Shown here in pieces: positions 51,484-61,240 of a stretch of 64,000 bases of DNA. This DNA comes from Pseudomonas sp. PDM14 (GTDB lineage Bacteria; Pseudomonadota; Gammaproteobacteria; Pseudomonadales; Pseudomonadaceae): positions 744,001-808,000 of the forward strand of contig NZ_JACVAQ010000002.1 of NCBI RefSeq assembly GCF_014851905.1, given 5' to 3'. The notes below the pieces were generated by a model. The model ran no database searches. It was not told where the DNA came from and was given only the letters and a program-made list of their open reading frames with translations. The first letter of the stretch is position 1; the number at the start of each line of letters is the position of its first letter. Made by a program: the position numbers and the translations under genes.

Positions 51484-54141
51484 TCAGGCGAGGCTCTTGC
51501 TGACCACTTCGAACACGTCACTGGACAGCTCGCCGGAGGCGAGAATGCGCTCCAGCTCGCCACGCATCTGCGCCTGGCGCGCTTCGTCGTACTTGCGCCA
51601 GCGGGTCAGCGGTCCCAGTTGGCGTGAGGCGATCTGCGGGTTGGAAGCGTTCAGGCTGATGACCTGATCGGCGAGGAAGCGATAACCGCTGCCATCGGCG
51701 GCGTGGAAGTTGACCAGGTTCTGCCCGGCGAAGGCACCGATCAGGGCACGGACCTTGTTCGGGTTCTTCAGGGTGAAGGCCGGGTGCTGCATCAGCGCCT
51801 GCACCCGCGCCAAGCCGCCGGGCAAGGTGCTGGCCGCCTGCACGCTGAACCACTGATCCATGACCAGGGCGTTGTCCTTGAAGTGCTCGGCGAAGGCCTT
51901 GAGCGCCTCGCCACGCTCGGCCTCGAACGGCGAGTTGACCAGCACCGCCAGGGCGGTCAGGCGCTCGGTCATGTTGTCGCACGCCTCGTACTGCTCAAGC
52001 GTCGCGGCCAGCACTTCCGGCTTGCCGGTGAGCATCAGGTAAGACAGCGCGATGTTCTGCAGGCTGCGGCGGGCGAAGTGACCGGCCTCGGCCACGTAGG
52101 CGGTCGCGCGCGACTGCTCGCGGTTGGCCTGGTAACGCTGCCACAGTGGCTCGAACAGCGCGTTGGCCAGCTCGAGACGGGCGAATTCGCGGGCCGCGTG
52201 GATGGCGTCGACATCAGCCACGTCGCTGATCTCGGTGAGGTAGGCCTCGCCCGGCAGCGAAAGCATCTCGGCGACCATCGCCTGGTCCAGCGACGCGTCC
52301 TGCAGCAGGGTGCGCAGCGCAGTGACCAGGCGCTGGTCGAGCACCAGTTGCTCGCCGCGCTGATGCTGGCCGATCAGCTCCTGCAGCACCTGCACGGACA
52401 GCTGCTGGCCAGCCTCCCAGCGGTTGAAGCCATCAGCGTCGTGCTGCATGAGGAACATCAGCTGGTCGCGGTCGTAGGGGAAGCTCAGCTTCACCGGCGC
52501 GGAGAACCCGCGCAGCAGCGACGGCAGCGGCTGCGCGGCGATGTCGACGAAGGTGAACGACTGCTGCGCCTCGGTCACCGACAGCACGCGATTGCTGCCC
52601 ACTGCGGCGCTTTCGCCCTGCAGGCGCAGCGGCAGATCGTTGCCCTGGGCGTCGAGCAGGCCCAGCTCGACCGGGATCACGAACGGCAGCTTCTCGCTCT
52701 GCCCCGGCGTGGCCGGGCAGCTCTGAGTGAAGGTCAGGGTGTAGGTCTTCGCAGCCGCGTCGTACGCCTCGCTGACCGCCAGGCGCGGCGTGCCGGCCCG
52801 GGTGTACCAGCGCTTGAACTGGCTCAGGTCGGCGCCGCTGGCGTCCTCCATGGCCTTGACGAAATCGTCACAGGTCACGGCCTGGCCGTCGTGGCGCTCG
52901 AAGTACAGGTCCGAGCCCTTGCGGAATTTTTCCGCACCGAGCAGGGTGTGGATCATGCGCAGCACTTCGGAGCCCTTCTCGTAGATGGTCAGGGTGTAGA
53001 AGTTGGAGATTTCCATGTACGCATCCGGGCGCACTGGGTGGGCCATCGGGCCGGCGTCCTCGGCGAACTGGTGGGTGCGCAGGTAGGCCACGTCCTCGAT
53101 GCGCTTGACCGTGCGCGAGTTCATGTCGGCGCTGAACTCGGCGTCGCGGAACACGGTGAAGCCTTCCTTGAGCGACAGCTGGAACCAGTCACGGCAGGTC
53201 ACGCGGTTGCCCGACCAGTTGTGGAAGTACTCGTGGGCGACCACCGCCTCGACGCGCTGGTGGGCGGCATCGGTGGCCGTCTCGGCGCGGGCCAGCACGC
53301 AGCTGGAGTTGAAGATGTTGAGGCCTTTGTTCTCCATGGCGCCCATGTTGAAGTCGTTGACCGCGACGATCATGAAGATGTCCAGGTCGTACTCGCGCCC
53401 GTATACCTCCTCGTCCCACTTCATCGACTTCTTCAGGCTGTCCATGCCGTGCTGCACCTTGTCGATGTTCTCCGGCTCGACGTAGATGCGCAGGGTCACG
53501 TCGCGGGCGCTCAGGGTGGTGAAGGTGTCCTCCACGCACCAGAGGTCACCGGCGACCAGGGCGAACAGGTAGGCCGGTTTCATGAACGGGTCTTCCCAGG
53601 TCGCCCAGTGGCGGCCGCCCTCCTCGCTGCCACTGGCGATCGGGTTGCCGTTCGACAGCAGGACCGGGTAGCGGTGCTGCTCGGCGCTGAGGGTCGTGGT
53701 GAACGTGCTCATCACGTCCGGGCGGTCGAGGTAGTAGGTGATCTTGCGAAAGCCCTCGGCCTCGCACTGGGTGCAGAACATGCCGCTGGACTTGTACAGG
53801 CCTTCCAGCGCGGTGTTGCTTTCCGGGTGGATGCGCACGCTGCTGTCGATGACGAAGCTGGCCGCGGTCGGCTGCAGGGTCAGATGGCTGTCATCGAGCT
53901 GGTAGTCCGAGGCGCTCAGCGGGCGGTCGTCGAGGGCGACGCTGAGCAGCTCCAGCTGCTGGCCGTCGAGCACCAGCGGCGGCAAATCGGCGCCGAGGGC
54001 CGGGTTGCGGCGCATCACCAGTTGCGCATGGACCAGGGTGTGGTCTTCAAACAGCTCAAAGGTCAGGTGGGTCTCGTCGATCAGGTAATCGGGCGCCTGA
54101 TAGTCCTTGAGGTAGATCATTTTCGGCTGTTCGGTACGCAT
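51484..54141 (-). CDS. pepN: Aminopeptidase N
   Basis: 885-residue M1 metallo-aminopeptidase, full length. GAMEN exopeptidase motif at 267-271, zinc site HEYFH (303-307) with third ligand Glu326 in LKEG. Cytoplasmic, removes N-terminal residues from peptides. Last gene in the minus-strand nadK block, 66 bases after DUF2797. Confidence 0.96.
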   Translation of the reverse strand: MRTEQPKMIYLKDYQAPDYLIDETHLTFELFEDHTLVHAQLVMRRNPALGADLPPLVLDGQQLELLSVALDDRPLSASDYQLDDSHLTLQPTAASFVIDSSVRIHPESNTALEGLYKSSGMFCTQCEAEGFRKITYYLDRPDVMSTFTTTLSAEQHRYPVLLSNGNPIASGSEEGGRHWATWEDPFMKPAYLFALVAGDLWCVEDTFTTLSARDVTLRIYVEPENIDKVQHGMDSLKKSMKWDEEVYGREYDLDIFMIVAVNDFNMGAMENKGLNIFNSSCVLARAETATDAAHQRVEAVVAHEYFHNWSGNRVTCRDWFQLSLKEGFTVFRDAEFSADMNSRTVKRIEDVAYLRTHQFAEDAGPMAHPVRPDAYMEISNFYTLTIYEKGSEVLRMIHTLLGAEKFRKGSDLYFERHDGQAVTCDDFVKAMEDASGADLSQFKRWYTRAGTPRLAVSEAYDAAAKTYTLTFTQSCPATPGQSEKLPFVIPVELGLLDAQGNDLPLRLQGESAAVGSNRVLSVTEAQQSFTFVDIAAQPLPSLLRGFSAPVKLSFPYDRDQLMFLMQHDADGFNRWEAGQQLSVQVLQELIGQHQRGEQLVLDQRLVTALRTLLQDASLDQAMVAEMLSLPGEAYLTEISDVADVDAIHAAREFARLELANALFEPLWQRYQANREQSRATAYVAEAGHFARRSLQNIALSYLMLTGKPEVLAATLEQYEACDNMTERLTALAVLVNSPFEAERGEALKAFAEHFKDNALVMDQWFSVQAASTLPGGLARVQALMQHPAFTLKNPNKVRALIGAFAGQNLVNFHAADGSGYRFLADQVISLNASNPQIASRQLGPLTRWRKYDEARQAQMRGELERILASGELSSDVFEVVSKSLA

Positions 54142-54207
54142 GGCTTGTGGCCCTTTTTCTGGAGCGGGCCGGCGGCACGACCCGTTGACGATGAGTTCGG
54201 TAACTCG

Positions 54208-55035
54208 CTAGTGATGCACGGCCAACTGATAGGCCGTGTACTTGCGGATGTTGATCACGCCGGTGTCGAACATCAGGTACTGGCCCTTGATACCGAGCAG
54301 CGTACCTTCCACGAGCGGGTTCTTGTCCAGGTTGAAGCTGGTGATCTTGGCCGGGTAGGCCTCGATCGGGTAGCTGATCTGCACCACCGGCTGTTCGCTC
54401 AGTGGCTGCACGGCCTGGATCCCGAAGCGCTGCTGCAGGGCGTGCATGCCGTCGGCGCAGACATCGAGAATCTGGTCGCGGATGGCCAGCAGGTCGACCG
54501 GCGTGGCGTCGCTTTTGAGCAGCTCGCGCCAGTTGGTCTTGTCCGCCACCTGGCTGCGCAGCAGGTCTTCGACGAAGCCGGACTGCTGACGCGTGGCAAC
54601 GCGCATGATCGGCAGCGCCTGGGTCGCGCCCTGGTCGATCCAGCGCGTGGGAATCTGCGTGGCGCGGGTAATGCCGACCTTCACCCCGGAGGAGTTGGCC
54701 AGGTAGACCACGTGATCGGTCATGCAGAACTGCTCGCCCCAGCTCGGCTCGCGGCAGGTGCCGGCCTCATAGTGGCAGCGCTCGGGACTCATGATGCAGA
54801 TGTCGCACTGCGCCAGCTTCTGCATGCACGGGTAGCAGTAGCCCTGGCTGAAACTGGTTTTGGTCTTGCGGCCACAATGGCTGCAGTGGATCGCGCCGAG
54901 GTACTCCAGGCGCAGGGTCTTGCCGATCAGCGGGTTGACCGGCACTTCCTCGTCATCCAGGCGAAAGGCGTACTGCACCGGCGCACCCAGCTGCGCCTTC
55001 ATCTTGCTCAGGGCACCGCGGGCCAGCTCGACCAT
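54208..55035 (-). CDS. DUF2797 zinc-ribbon protein
   Basis: 275 residues. Cysteines in CSHCGRKT and CYPCMQKLAQCDIC look like a zinc ribbon; then a GIY-YIG-like stretch (VVYLANSSGVKVGITRATQIPTRW). The start at 55035 overlaps the DUF1315 stop by one base; the frame remains open for 260 codons farther upstream but that part is antisense-like shadow of the rhomboid gene region. Function unknown. Confidence 0.85.
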   Translation of the reverse strand: MVELARGALSKMKAQLGAPVQYAFRLDDEEVPVNPLIGKTLRLEYLGAIHCSHCGRKTKTSFSQGYCYPCMQKLAQCDICIMSPERCHYEAGTCREPSWGEQFCMTDHVVYLANSSGVKVGITRATQIPTRWIDQGATQALPIMRVATRQQSGFVEDLLRSQVADKTNWRELLKSDATPVDLLAIRDQILDVCADGMHALQQRFGIQAVQPLSEQPVVQISYPIEAYPAKITSFNLDKNPLVEGTLLGIKGQYLMFDTGVINIRKYTAYQLAVHH

Positions 55036-55307
55036 CAGTGCAGGGTGTCCGTGGTATTGGCGGAGGTGTACAGCAGGTTGGGGATCGGCTCGGACTTGGA
55101 GCCGCACTCCGAGGTGCCCATGTAGCCGGTGCGCTCTTCTTCCGGCAGGTTCTGCACTTCCCAGGCGATCATCGCCTGCAGCGACAGCTCCTTCTGCTCC
55201 TGGCTCAGCTTGCGGCCATCCGGCCATTTGCCGATTTCCACCGCCAGCTTGAGGCTCTGGTAGATCTCGGGGGTGATGTTCTCGATCATTTCGGCAAAGG
55301 ACGACAT
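55035..55307 (-). CDS. DUF1315 (YeaC-like) protein
   Basis: 90 residues starting MSSFAEMIENITPEIYQSLK; GGAG is seven bases before the ATG. YeaC family, cytoplasmic, function unknown. Translation coupled to DUF2797. Confidence 0.85.
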   Translation of the reverse strand: MSSFAEMIENITPEIYQSLKLAVEIGKWPDGRKLSQEQKELSLQAMIAWEVQNLPEEERTGYMGTSECGSKSEPIPNLLYTSANTTDTLH

Positions 55308-55352
55308 TTTCAGGCTCCAGACAAACGCCATAACGGAAATCAGGCCGGCAGT

Positions 55353-56216
55353 TTACCGGCGCGCACGCGCCAGCGCACCGCCGATCAGGCCAGCGGCACA
55401 CCCGGCGACCAAGCCGCCGACATGCGCGGCATTGGCAATCGAGCCGAACCCGAGCAGGTCGACCACCCCGCTCAGGCACACCAGCAGCCAGATCAGCATC
55501 ATCACCAGCACGCCGCGCGGCAGGTGATAAGCCGGCGTCGGCGCCAGCAGCTGGAAGATCCAGCAGTAGCCGAGCAGTCCGTAGAGCACGCCGGAAAGGC
55601 CGCCGAACAGCCCGGAGCCGCCAAACCAGAACTGCGCGAGGTTGGACAGCAGGCTGAACAGCAGCGTCAGCCCGAGCAGCGCCAGCGAGCCCTGGCGCGC
55701 TTCGATGCGTCGGCCCAGCTCCCAGTACCACATGCTGTTCATGGCCAGGTGCAGCCAGCCGAAATGGATGAACATCGGCGTGACCAGGCGCCAGACCTGC
55801 CCGGCCTGCAGGCCTTCCAGCCACGGCATGAAATAGGCGTATTCGCCCTCCACCCGGTAATCCTGAAAGCTCAGCCAGCGCATGCTCAGGTGGTTGTCGC
55901 CGAGCCAGGTCACCCCGGCGACGATCAGGGTGATCAGCAGCATCAACGCAGTCATCGGGCTGGCACGCAGCTGCTGGACGAAGCCGGCACGTGGCGCAGC
56001 GCGCTGTACCGGCGGCAACGTATCCGGTTCACCGCCCTCGGGGTAGCGCTGGTACAGGTCGCGCACACCAACGGCCACCTGCTCGTCCGGCACCCAGAGC
56101 ACCTGCTGGCCGGCCTCCTCGCTGACCCGGTGCGGTACCTGCAGGTGGCGCAGCAGTTCGACGAAGCGGTTCAGATCGGTATGCAAGGGCAGACGCAGAG
56201 CCGCGACAGCGCTCAT
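55353..56216 (-). CDS. GlpG-type rhomboid protease
   Basis: 287 residues: N-terminal cytoplasmic domain (1-85) and a six-helix rhomboid core. Catalytic Ser208 in GLSG and His265 in AHVGG; oxyanion-side HLAMN (156-160) is present. Intramembrane serine protease. Start ATG overlaps the stop of the phosphoesterase gene by four bases. Confidence 0.9.
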   Translation of the reverse strand: MSAVAALRLPLHTDLNRFVELLRHLQVPHRVSEEAGQQVLWVPDEQVAVGVRDLYQRYPEGGEPDTLPPVQRAAPRAGFVQQLRASPMTALMLLITLIVAGVTWLGDNHLSMRWLSFQDYRVEGEYAYFMPWLEGLQAGQVWRLVTPMFIHFGWLHLAMNSMWYWELGRRIEARQGSLALLGLTLLFSLLSNLAQFWFGGSGLFGGLSGVLYGLLGYCWIFQLLAPTPAYHLPRGVLVMMLIWLLVCLSGVVDLLGFGSIANAAHVGGLVAGCAAGLIGGALARARR

Positions 56217-57187
56217 TGGGGAAACTCCGACGGTTCGACATCGACCCAGACGAACTTGCCCGGGTCCAGAAACGTTTCTTGGTCCAGACGGTAGGCGACC
56301 AGCTTGCCGGCCATCACCGCGCTGTAATCCAGACACGCCAGGTTTGGCCGGATCGGTGCCGGCAGGCCGCGACGCCAGTAGTGGCCGACGAACAGCAGCG
56401 GTTCGTCGAGGCCGTATTGCAGCAGGCGTCCACGGTCAGCGGTCGACAGCGGCTGACTGGCCACCTCGGCGGGCAGGCCATCGGGCTGGAACACCACGTC
56501 GCCGTAGGTCTTGGGGTTGTCTTCCCAGAACTTGGTGCGGAAGAAGGCGCGGGTGAAGCCCTCCTCGCTGGTCAGCGTGAGGCCCTGCGGCAGGCGCATG
56601 TCGGTGCCGCGTAGCAGGCGCTCGAAGATGCGGTTGGGGAAGCTGCCAGCCACCGCCGACATCTGCAGGAAGGCCGGATCGATACGCCCGTCCGGGTGCG
56701 TGGTACGCAGCGCCGCGATCAACTCGTTGTCCCAGCAGGCATGCACCATGCGAAAGCGTTCGGCATCGACGAACAGCGGCAACTGATAGAACCAGCCGAG
56801 GAAGTCGTGCCAGTCGCCCGGATGCTCGGCGAACTGCTCCAGGGTCTGCTCCAGCAGGCGCTCGTGCCGCGGCGTGTGCTCACGGACGAACTGCTTGCCG
56901 CTGGACGGCACCGCGGGCGTGGCCCAACCCAGCGCGTTGTACTCGTGGTTGCCCATGATGCACAGCGCCTGGCCGGCAGCGACCATGTCGTGCACCAGGT
57001 GCAGCGCCTCGCGAATGCGCGGGCCGCGGTCGATCAGGTCGCCGAGAAACAGCGCCATGCGCGTCGGGTGGCGCCAGACGCCGGCGTGGTACTGATAACC
57101 CAGCTGTTCGAGCAGGCGCGCCAGCGTATGGGCACAGCCGTGCACATCGCCGATCAGGTCGTAGCCGCGCGCCGCATCGAGCTGCAT
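56213..57187 (-). CDS. Metallophosphoesterase of the PPP type
   Basis: 324 residues with GDVHGC (13-18), GDLIDRGP (49-56) and GNHEYN (79-84), the bimetal centre of PPP phosphatases such as PrpE and ApaH. Substrate unknown (phosphoprotein or dinucleotide). Starts one base after the nadK stop. Confidence 0.88.
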   Translation of the reverse strand: MQLDAARGYDLIGDVHGCAHTLARLLEQLGYQYHAGVWRHPTRMALFLGDLIDRGPRIREALHLVHDMVAAGQALCIMGNHEYNALGWATPAVPSSGKQFVREHTPRHERLLEQTLEQFAEHPGDWHDFLGWFYQLPLFVDAERFRMVHACWDNELIAALRTTHPDGRIDPAFLQMSAVAGSFPNRIFERLLRGTDMRLPQGLTLTSEEGFTRAFFRTKFWEDNPKTYGDVVFQPDGLPAEVASQPLSTADRGRLLQYGLDEPLLFVGHYWRRGLPAPIRPNLACLDYSAVMAGKLVAYRLDQETFLDPGKFVWVDVEPSEFPQ

Positions 57188-57188
57188 G

Positions 57189-58076
<888 letters not shown>

Positions 58077-58161
58077 GGGGCGCTCTGCAACGGGAGGAAT
58101 TGCCTGGATTATGGGCGAAAGCCGTCTGCAGCGGCAAACCGCTCTCGGCTATGCTCGGCCA

Positions 58162-59151
58162 ATGACTGCCCTGCTTCCGCTCGATGATCTGCTCAACCAG
58201 CTGCGCCAGCCCGCGGTACGTGACCTGGCCTGGACCCTGCTGTCTCCTGCCCTGCTCCAACCCGGCAGCCTGCCGCTGCGCAACCCGCTCGCCGCCAGCG
58301 ACTGGGCAGCCCACCCGGACCGCTTGTACACCTGGTTACTGAAGCAGGAGCGCGATAGCCGGCCATTGCAGGCCTGGCTCGACGAGGGTCGCAGCCGACG
58401 CCTAGGGCATTACTACGAACGCCTGTGGCAATTCGCCCTGCAACAGGCGCCCGGGGTCGAATTGCTCGCCGCCAACCTGCCGATCCGCCATAACGGACAA
58501 ACCCTCGGCGAACTCGATCTGCTGCTGCGCGACGCGGATGGCATTCACCACCTGGAACTGGCGATCAAGCTCTATCTCGGCCCCGAACACGATGACGGTC
58601 ACGACGCCCACCACTGGCTCGGCCCCGGCAGCCAGGATCGCCTGGGGGTGAAGTTGCAGCACCTGCTGCAGCACCAGTTACCGCTGGCCAGCAGCAACGA
58701 AGCGCAGGCGCTGATCGATGCCGTGTGTCAGGGCGTAGTGCGCTCCAGCCTGTGGCTGGGTGGCTACCTGTTCTATCCATGGCAAGCGCCCTGCGCCTCG
58801 CCGCAATACGCCAATCCCGCCCACCTGCGTGGCCGCTGGCTTCGCCATCAGGACTGGCCGGCGTTCGCCATGCAGCAACCCGAGGCGCACTGGCAGACAC
58901 TGCCGCGCGCCGCCTGGCTCAGCCCGGCGCGTCTGACTGACGTCGAGATGAAGTCAGCAAGAGCCTTCAACGAATGGCTGCAGGCACTGCCCGACGACGC
59001 CCAGGCGCAGCTACTGGTGCGCCTGGAGGCGGACGCCTCAGGTCAGTGGCAGGAAAGGGAGCGGGTATTCCTGGTCGGCCCGCATTGGCCACAAGCCGAA
59101 CCGTGGGATCAGCCGCTGCGCTCGGTGCGCCCACCGGAGCGCGCCAGGTAG
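58162..59151 (+). CDS. DUF1853 protein
   Basis: 329 residues. A PD-(D/E)XK-like core is suggested by ELDLLLRDADGIHHLELAIKLYLG (about 115-139). Cytoplasmic, function unknown. Divergent from nadK with an 85-base spacer; its 3' end overlaps the convergent cNMP-rhodanese gene by 43 bases. Confidence 0.82.
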   Translation: MTALLPLDDLLNQLRQPAVRDLAWTLLSPALLQPGSLPLRNPLAASDWAAHPDRLYTWLLKQERDSRPLQAWLDEGRSRRLGHYYERLWQFALQQAPGVELLAANLPIRHNGQTLGELDLLLRDADGIHHLELAIKLYLGPEHDDGHDAHHWLGPGSQDRLGVKLQHLLQHQLPLASSNEAQALIDAVCQGVVRSSLWLGGYLFYPWQAPCASPQYANPAHLRGRWLRHQDWPAFAMQQPEAHWQTLPRAAWLSPARLTDVEMKSARAFNEWLQALPDDAQAQLLVRLEADASGQWQERERVFLVGPHWPQAEPWDQPLRSVRPPERAR

Positions 59152-60218
59152 CCGGGGCCGCTCTCACAGAGCAGGGCATCACGCTGGATCGCTGGCAGCG
59201 CATCGAGGCCATCGCGCAGGGCATAGGCATTGAAGCCCAGTTGCGAGAGCAGGAACACCGCGCTGGCGCTGCGCTTGCCGCTGTCGCAGTAGCACAGATA
59301 GGTACGCGACTTGTCGAGCAGACGCGCCTTCAGGCGCAGCAGCTGCAGCGGCATGTTCAGCGTCTGCTGGGCGTGGGCACGCTCGTACTCGGCCTGCAGG
59401 CGCACGTCCAACCACTGGGCGCCGCTGGCCAGCAACCGCGCCGCTTCACCGAACGACACCTCGTCGACCACCGGCGCCTTGAGCAGGGCGAAGAAATCCT
59501 GACGATCCAGGCGCAGCACCACACCCGAGTCGAGCATGGTCACGCTGGCATTGCGCGGCTGATCGGAGAGCAGCGCCTCTTCGCCGAAACAGGCACCGAT
59601 CTCCAGCTCGGCGAGCACCTGGCGATCGCTGTCGGCACCGCGAATCACCTCGGCACGGCCGCTCTTGAGGAAATAGCAGCAGTCGCCACCCTCACCCTCC
59701 ACCAGCACCCGGCTGTCGGCCGGCAGGTCGATCGGCCGCAAACGCTCGAGCATGGCCTGCACGTTGGCCGGCGGCACCTTGGCGAAGAGCGGGTTTTCCA
59801 GCAGACGCTCGAGCCACTCGGTGTCTTCACCTGAAGCAGTGAGGTCGAGCAGCAGGTCCTGATAGGCCAGGCGCCAGGTCAGCAGGCGCCCAAGCGTCGC
59901 GCTGTCCAGGGCCAGCACGCTGACGTCGGTCAGCGCCTGGGCTTCGTGCAGACGTGGCAGGCTCGGCGACAACGGATGGCAGCTGGCGGCGCTGCCGGCC
60001 TGCAGGCGTTCCTGCTGGCCATCGGCGGTGTGCAACAGCAACTCGCCAGACAGCAGGTAATAGGTGGTGCGCGCCTGATCGCCACGGCGGAACAGCAGTT
60101 GCCCGGCGAGCAGCGGCACCGGCACCAGCTGGCTGCGCAGTTCGCGCCACTGCTGTTCGGACAGCACGTTGAGCGGCGTGAAGCTGCGCAACTGCTCGGG
60201 GTTCAGGGGCTCGCTCAT
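59109..60218 (-). CDS. Cyclic-nucleotide-binding-like and rhodanese fusion protein
   Basis: 369 residues with three parts: a first cNMP-like beta barrel (about 15-120), a second cNMP domain (about 140-250, FGEEALLSDQPRNASVTM phosphate cassette) and a C-terminal rhodanese domain with active-site Cys311 in CDSGKRS. No DNA-binding helix is seen, so it is not a CRP regulator. AAGGAT precedes the ATG at 60218. Could link nucleotide level to sulfur transfer. Confidence 0.85.
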   Translation of the reverse strand: MSEPLNPEQLRSFTPLNVLSEQQWRELRSQLVPVPLLAGQLLFRRGDQARTTYYLLSGELLLHTADGQQERLQAGSAASCHPLSPSLPRLHEAQALTDVSVLALDSATLGRLLTWRLAYQDLLLDLTASGEDTEWLERLLENPLFAKVPPANVQAMLERLRPIDLPADSRVLVEGEGGDCCYFLKSGRAEVIRGADSDRQVLAELEIGACFGEEALLSDQPRNASVTMLDSGVVLRLDRQDFFALLKAPVVDEVSFGEAARLLASGAQWLDVRLQAEYERAHAQQTLNMPLQLLRLKARLLDKSRTYLCYCDSGKRSASAVFLLSQLGFNAYALRDGLDALPAIQRDALLCESGPGYLARSGGRTERSG

Positions 60219-60295
60219 CACACCAATCCTTATCGTTATTCTCGCGTCACGGCGGTAAACCTGTTCAACGTCCAGCGCGCTGGTTTGAACAGGAT

Positions 60296-61240
60296 CTACG
60301 ACACGGCCAGCTCCTGCATACGATGCGCCATCGCCCGTCGCCCCTGCAAACCACCGGTGTGCAGAAACAGCAGGCGAGTGCCCCGGGCAAAGTAACCGGC
60401 CTCAACCTCCGCGCGCAATGCCAGCAACGCTTTGCCGGTGTACAGCGGCTCCAGCGGAATGCTCGAAGCGCGCTCGGTGGCGAGGATGAACCGCGCCAAC
60501 TCGGCATCGAGACGCCCGAAGCCACCACGGCTGGCGTCCAGCAGACGGCATACGAGATACGCCTGACCGGCCTCCTGCAGCAGCGCTGCCAGGTTGCTCT
60601 CGACGCCATGCCCGGCTGGCACCGCCATGGCCCCGAACACCGCATGCGCACCCGCCTCGGCGAGAACGATACCGGCGAGCGTGGTGCCCGTCCCGGCAGC
60701 CAGCCACCAGCCGTGGTAATCATCCCAGCCGAGCGGCGCCAGCTGCCTGCGCGCCATCGCCACAATCGCCGCGCAGGCCTGCGCGGCAGGCAGGCCACTG
60801 CCGCCCTCGGCAACCGCGGCGAACTGCGGATAGCGCTCCAGCCAGGGCAACCAGAAATCCGCGTCATGACGCGCGCGGTAACCACCGTAGCCCAGCCAAT
60901 GCAGCTGCATGCCGAAACGCTGCAGATCGCGCACGGTGGGCGAATCCTGCGCTGCGCCGCGCAACAGGCCGACACTAGGAAAATCGAAACGCTGCCCGGC
61001 GGCGGCCAGTGCGTGCAGGTGATTGGAGTGGGCGCCGCCGAGGCTGATCAGGCCGTGCGCACCCGTGGCCTCAGCCGCTTGCAGATGCGGCAGCAGCTTG
61101 AACCACTTGTTGCCGGAAATCAGCGGATCGAGCAGATCCAGGCGCAGCACCGCGACCTCGACGCCGGCACGCTGCAGCCAATCAAGATGCAGCGCGTGCA
61201 GCGGCGCCTCGGACGCCCACTGCGGGACCCGCACCGCCAC
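60296..61240 (-). CDS. D-cysteine desulfhydrase/ACC deaminase family PLP enzyme
   Basis: 314 residues, fold II PLP enzyme. PLP Lys45 in SGNKWFKLL, phosphate loop in GTGTTLAGI, GGAHSNHLHALAAAG. Family includes D-cysteine desulfhydrase and ACC deaminase; substrate not decided. GTG start overlaps the TAG of the upstream gene by one base. Confidence 0.85.
   Translation of the reverse strand: MAVRVPQWASEAPLHALHLDWLQRAGVEVAVLRLDLLDPLISGNKWFKLLPHLQAAEATGAHGLISLGGAHSNHLHALAAAGQRFDFPSVGLLRGAAQDSPTVRDLQRFGMQLHWLGYGGYRARHDADFWLPWLERYPQFAAVAEGGSGLPAAQACAAIVAMARRQLAPLGWDDYHGWWLAAGTGTTLAGIVLAEAGAHAVFGAMAVPAGHGVESNLAALLQEAGQAYLVCRLLDASRGGFGRLDAELARFILATERASSIPLEPLYTGKALLALRAEVEAGYFARGTRLLFLHTGGLQGRRAMAHRMQELAVS

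Noticed and set aside
51703..55125. An open frame of 1140 codons on the plus strand opposite pepN and DUF2797
   Set aside because: Antisense to the intact M1 aminopeptidase; composition (Leu, Gln, Val, His, Arg rich, no motif) is that of a high-GC shadow frame.
55036..55824. N-terminal extension of the DUF2797 frame
   Set aside because: Covers DUF1315 and the rhomboid gene in another frame; the overlap start at 55035 explains the family length.
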